Below, piece by piece: positions 59,601-64,000 of a stretch of DNA of 64,000 nucleotides. Positions within the stretch are counted from its first letter, which is position 1. Every line of letters starts with the position of its first letter. The notes beneath the pieces were generated by a model, which saw only the letters and a program-made list of their open reading frames with translations, was not told the origin of the DNA and ran no database searches. The stretch is taken from assembly GCF_033807715.1 (NCBI RefSeq), contig NC_084587.1, positions 20,073,017 through 20,137,016 of the forward strand, in the 5' to 3' direction. The position numbers were made by a program, and so were the translations under genes. The DNA is from Cololabis saira (lineage: Eukaryota > Chordata > Actinopteri > Beloniformes > Belonidae).

Positions 59601-60096
59601 TATACAGTTATGATCTGACTTAGCAATTCAAGGTCCCATGTTACGCATTCCTGACATTCAAATGGTTCAAAACCGAGTTGCACTATAATGCACTCAGTTT
59701 TAAAGCCATCTAGCTGTCATTTTCAGAGGTTCACAATTGATCAAGCAGTATATCAAAGTTTTAACAGTTCAGGGACACATGAGCTTCCGCAATTTCGATT
59801 TTTCAAAAATAATTTCCTGCTCATGCAAACAGAATTTGCATATGCAGAATGGTCCTTGAAAAACGCAGAGCACAGATCTTTCCAGCCCACGCAGAGATCT
59901 CATGGACTGTTTAAGAAGAAGTGGGCAAGCCCCTATAACATGGTCTGTGGGTTTTTCTGAAGAGGGAGTTTTGAAGCCTCTTTCTTGTCATGCTGCGTTG
60001 TCTGGAAATGGACTGTAACACGCCAAAGCCACGCCAGAGGGACCGTGGAGCTACGTTTGCGAAGTCCTGCGTCAAATGTCAACATCAGAAATCACT
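56621..60096. other. NPNT intron 1, first part
   Basis: Unassigned intronic sequence. An open frame at 58685-58945 is slightly longer than its surroundings but has no recognisable motif, no splice-site support and a complementary frame of similar length. Conserved enhancers could be here but cannot be judged from one sequence. Confidence 0.5.
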
Positions 60097-60548
60097 CAGT
60101 ACGTTTACATGCACTAACAGAAAAGCAAATTGCTGCCTTAATCTGACTGATATAGAATATTTAAAAGCCATGTATACACCTTATAGTTGGGCTGTAGTCG
60201 AACCGAACTGAAGGTCTTGAGATCGAGCTATTAGTGCCAGGTCTTAATCCGAGTTATTCCGGCATGTATACGCAACCCACGCTTAGCTGAGCTACTGACG
60301 GCCCCGGGACTCCCCCCTTCAGGAAGTGACGACATTGCGAAAGCCAGAATATCAACAGTAGGAGAACAAGATGACGAACAACAAAGAAGGAATCGGAAGA
60401 ACGCCAACGCAAAAGTGCGTGTGGCACCACCTAGTATCGCAGAGTCGAACGCTCCTCACTCAATAATCGATTGTCTTCTCGCGCATGTATACTTGGATTT
60501 CTCGATTGTTGCCAATAGCTTGATTTAGATGTGCACGCAACTGTACTG
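60097..60548. mobile_element. MITE with CAGTACGTTTACATGCAC ends, 452 bp
   Basis: The left end CAGTACGTTTACATGCAC and the right end in reverse complement CAGTACAGTTGCGTGCAC are an imperfect inverted repeat. Inner parts continue to mirror each other loosely (GCATGTATAC at 60262 and 60484). No reading frame; the target duplication is unclear. Confidence 0.65.
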
Positions 60549-62559
60549 TCTGACACGTCACACCGATGCACGGTCGGCACAAGCTTGCTGCTACTTAGTC
60601 AAGCTTCAGCCTCGGACCGTTCCAGGCCAACCCCCCTCCCCCCCCGCCATGAGGGTCAGAGGAGATTGACTCGCATTTGGAGCCATGTCCCCAGTGATCA
60701 GTCAAGGAAATTGACATTGTAATCAAAGTAAAACGACTATTGTGATGCTTCATCAATATGGAAACTTTACATGATAGATTGTGGCAGCAAAGCAGACATC
60801 CTGGAAGAACTTGCATTATTGTAGCAAACAAGCCGCAGCTTGTTCAAACCTAAAGTTATTACAATACTTGGCAAGATCAGGTTTAATTTCTGTATGAGCT
60901 AAATCCACTCAATGGAAGTCATTTGGACAAATGTTTGCTTATGTTCATTATCCAGAAAGTAGGCATAGATTTCAAATCCAGATGTGGCAACAGATCATCT
61001 GTGTTCATTATTGTGTTACCCTATACAGATGTTGCGCTTGCAGATATCTTGCACGATTCTGTACATGAAACAATCTTTTTTCTCAGCTGGATATAAATCT
61101 TCGCCCCCTATTTGTCAGCACAGCCACATGGCCCTTTGCGTTAATGTGATGGTCTTGGCAGTGTGCGTGCAGATCTGGCGGTGTAGGCAGCTGAGGTGGT
61201 TAATTAAAATGGCATGACGCATTAAGACTCCGCGAGCCTTCAGCTGAGCTCGGCAGGTTTGAGCAAGTCTCCCACACCGGGACGCAACGAATGCAGCACT
61301 TAACATCTGTGTGTGCATGAGAAAAAAAACGTCTCAGCTACTCTGTCCACGCTTGAGTGTGGGTCACGGATGGATAATAGATTGATTAGATTATCATCAC
61401 TCTGAATGTGGGCCATACATTTTCACGGCCTTGATTATTAATCAACTCTCCGCCGTCTTCCGCAGTGAGTCCGCACTGTCAGGAAAGAGGGATTTTTCCC
61501 GCCATGTATCCGTCTATGACACAATGGAGGGACGATGGCATCCATGTTGCGGATGTCGACCTCTTGGGCTCTTGGGGAACAACCTTGTCGTTTAGTGTGT
61601 ACTTGACAAGATGTGTCACACGGCAAATGTGAAGAGTAATAATTATCTGCTTGAGTTCTCTCAAAGCCTTAGTGCCATTAAGGATTAATATCCAGGGCTT
61701 CAGGCCATTAAATACAGGTATTATGCTCTCATCCATTTGATCTGGCAGCTATTCGTTTAGTAGAATATCCCTGAGGACGATCTGGTCTTTTTTTTTTTAC
61801 TCTATGGTGTCATAGTTGGCTTTTTAAAACTGTGACAAGTCTTAATTTTCAACTCATGGATGGTCTACAAAGTATGTATTTGATATTTCTGTTGTCTCAG
61901 ATGAAGAGTTGGTGAGTTCTATTCATTTTATTATTCAGACGGTGTTGAGATGCACGGTTGCCATAGATTTGCATAGAAGCAGTAAGAACCTGAACTGTGG
62001 TTCCAACTTCCTTTTCAATTATATATAACAGTGTTTGAGAGCATTAGCAGAAAATATTTGATTTGGTAACCCATAACCCGTTGCATCATAAGAGCTTCCG
62101 GAGTCATTATCTCTGCCAGTGCACCGAACAGACCCCCCCCAACACTTCAACCACCCACCATACGTAGGAGTTAAAACTCTGCTCTTTTGTTCGTCCTCAT
62201 TGTTTTATTACTGTTCATCTCTTTTGCATCTTCTTAATTTCACATCCCACTGACCTCTATGTCTGTTGAATATCCAGAGAGGAAATGAACAGCTCGGGGA
62301 CTGAAGGGTTGTTCCACCATTTATCTGTCAAAAAGTTTTAATTAAACTTTGTGATGTAAGAAATTAAAGAAATACAATTTTGGATGACCTCCAAAAGGTG
62401 ATCACTTTGGAGGACCATCAATACACAATCAAAATCTTAACTTATTCACTATCACACGGAGAAAAACAACAAGAGTTTTGGCTACTTTGCTGAATAAATT
62501 ATATATAAAAAGATGATTGTTAAAAAAAACAAAACAACAAAGATTCAAGTTTCAGTTTC
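60549..62559. other. NPNT intron 1, middle part, nothing recognised
   Basis: Unassigned intronic sequence, with a C-rich run at 60629-60647 and a T-run at 61788-61798. Confidence 0.45.
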
Positions 62560-63340
62560 ATTAATTTCCGTTCAATTCACCTTTATTTGTATAGCCCCAG
62601 TCGACAACAAAGCTAATATGAAGCACCTTTAAACAGAACACAAATCCAATAGAGTTTAATGAAGAACACTTAAATTCAGTCTAATTATTTTTCAAACCAA
62701 TCGAATTAGTTTAATTCTTTTTATTCCAACAGTCCATTCAAAGTCAATAATGACATCCGACAGGTTGCACTGATCCCTGGTCCCAGCAAGCATGAGGCGA
62801 CAGTGGAGAGAAACAAATAAATGAATGACCAGCAGAGTGCAGAACCGTACTCGAGGAGGGCGGTCAACTGCCTTGACCGGTTGGGGGTCTGAGATGAAAC
62901 ATGGAACAAGAGACCAACGAACACAGACATTACCCCGGGGATCGCTTCCTACGAGACACGCACAACGAATAAGGAGATCAGAGTGAGGAAGGAGCCCAGT
63001 GCGTCATGGGAAGTCCCCCAGGAGTCTAGCTGTATCCGTGCTTGACTAAAAGGGGGATTCATCTTTTATAATGAAATATGAACTTTATTTGAAAAGTTTT
63101 AAGCGTGATATTAAAGGTAGAAACAAAAACTGGGAGCTCGTTCCCACAAGCAAGACTGCAGTCAGAGAGAAGTGCTCTGTTGGGAAAATATGAAGGTGAG
63201 AACGAGCAAGATCCCTCGGGGCGTTAAATTTCTAATTCTAGTGCAGATTTAACATGAAGTCAGCTAAGGGGAGCTGTGATCTCTGATCTCTCCTGGCAAT
63301 TCCCACCAGATCTCTTTCTGCAGTACCTCGTGTCAGCTGA
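62560..63340 (-). mobile_element. L2/Maui-like LINE fragment, minus strand (same family as 1675-3180)
   Basis: Shares ordered text with 1675-3180: 'attcacctttatttgtatag', 'agcaagcatgaggcgacagt', 'ctgccttgaccggttggggg', and later 'agactgcagtcagagagaag ... tgctctgttggga'. Same orientation relative to the window. No long open frame; decayed. Confidence 0.6.
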
Positions 63341-64000
63341 CAGCTGTGTCAATCATTTAGGACGTTCCACTTAACAAAATAACTGTGATGCCAAATGAAG
63401 ATGTATCTTTGAAAACCTTTGGAGAAGGAATGAAACTAACAGCAGAGAACCCTGGCCAGTGACATTCAAATCTGTTGATGTTTCACAACTAGAGCGCTGA
63501 CGGCGCTGAAAATCAAAGGCGTTAACTTTGATGGCGTTTCTGCTGTTGCATGGAAAGATTTCCGTTGGGAGACATTAGGTGAGATAATTACTTTGCAACC
63601 AGCAAGCAAATATGAGATAAGTAGAGTGTACAGGAACAGGTGCACCCAAGTAGCACAAGCTGATATCCAGACACATTCTAGGTAGCAATCAGGCTATGTG
63701 CACTTATGAATACATAAAGTAAACCTTTCAAAATATCAGACTGAAACCAGCCTTCAGTCACCATTTTCAAGAACAGCATAGCCATTCCCTTGAGGTGGTA
63801 AATTGGATCAGACATGTTCTCGTTTGTTTTAAAAGAACCGATTTATGGTAGGAGACATCGGGATAAAGTGTTCCCATATACGTCAGTTAGGTGGGGATTG
63901 TTGTAATCTAAATCTGGCTCCTGCTTCCTGCTGTCGTCGCTTTGCCTTTCTATTTCCTCATTTGCATAGAAGTTCATTTTTACTTTTCATTTGTTTCATT
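63341..64000. other. NPNT intron 1, end of window, nothing recognised
   Basis: AT-rich intronic sequence; the next NPNT exon lies beyond the window. Confidence 0.45.

Noticed and set aside
56621..64000. Search for NPNT exon 2 (mature N-terminus and EGF-like repeats)
   Set aside because: No cysteine-rich EGF-like open segment bounded by AG and GT was seen; the region is taken as intron 1.

Overview
The window is vertebrate nuclear DNA from a ray-finned fish, probably a percomorph teleost. It has short coding exons with GT/AG borders separated by kilobase introns, long (TA)n, (CA)n and (CTTT)n microsatellites, and a dense layer of fish-type Tc1, hAT, TTAA-type and PIF/Harbinger-like elements plus LINE remnants. 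Nothing prokaryotic, no tRNA or rRNA gene and no CRISPR array was seen.

Two genes are supported, both on the plus strand. (1) The last seven coding exons of GSTCD lie between 25206 and 50156. They splice in frame to the C-terminal 237 residues, which form the methyltransferase-like half of the protein. The earlier exons are not recognisable in the first 25 kb and probably lie upstream of the window. (2) The first coding exon of NPNT (nephronectin) is at 56550-56620, about 6.4 kb beyond the GSTCD stop. It encodes a signal peptide and the first mature residues, and the rest of the window is NPNT intron 1. As I remember the human 4q24 map, GSTCD and NPNT are also neighbours in the same orientation there, so this is conserved synteny.

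Layout: 1-25205 is GSTCD intron or upstream DNA filled with elements: two nested TTA-flanked MITEs, a minus-strand LINE with a MITE inside it, two sister hAT copies with different 8-bp target duplications, two dead Tc1 transposons, and a composite repeat with a nested hAT. 25206-26056 holds three close GSTCD exons. 26057-50156 holds four more exons in long introns, together with an inverted pair of TTAA-flanked elements, nested hATs, a disrupted minus-strand coding-like tract near 36 kb, and an unusual 1.1 kb element with long terminal inverted arrays at 43 kb. 50157-56549 is intergenic DNA with a tandem duplication, another palindromic MITE, a 0.6 kb palindromic repeat and the NPNT upstream region with a 142-bp (CA)n tract. 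56621-64000 is NPNT intron 1 with one MITE and one LINE fragment.

The two genes are neighbours with no evident shared pathway: GSTCD is a predicted soluble methyltransferase-fold protein, while nephronectin is a secreted matrix ligand of integrin alpha8beta1. The most unusual content is in the mobile layer: a three-level nest at 46.5-48.8 kb, a TTAA element carrying an exon-like sequence, and the 43 kb inverted-array element.
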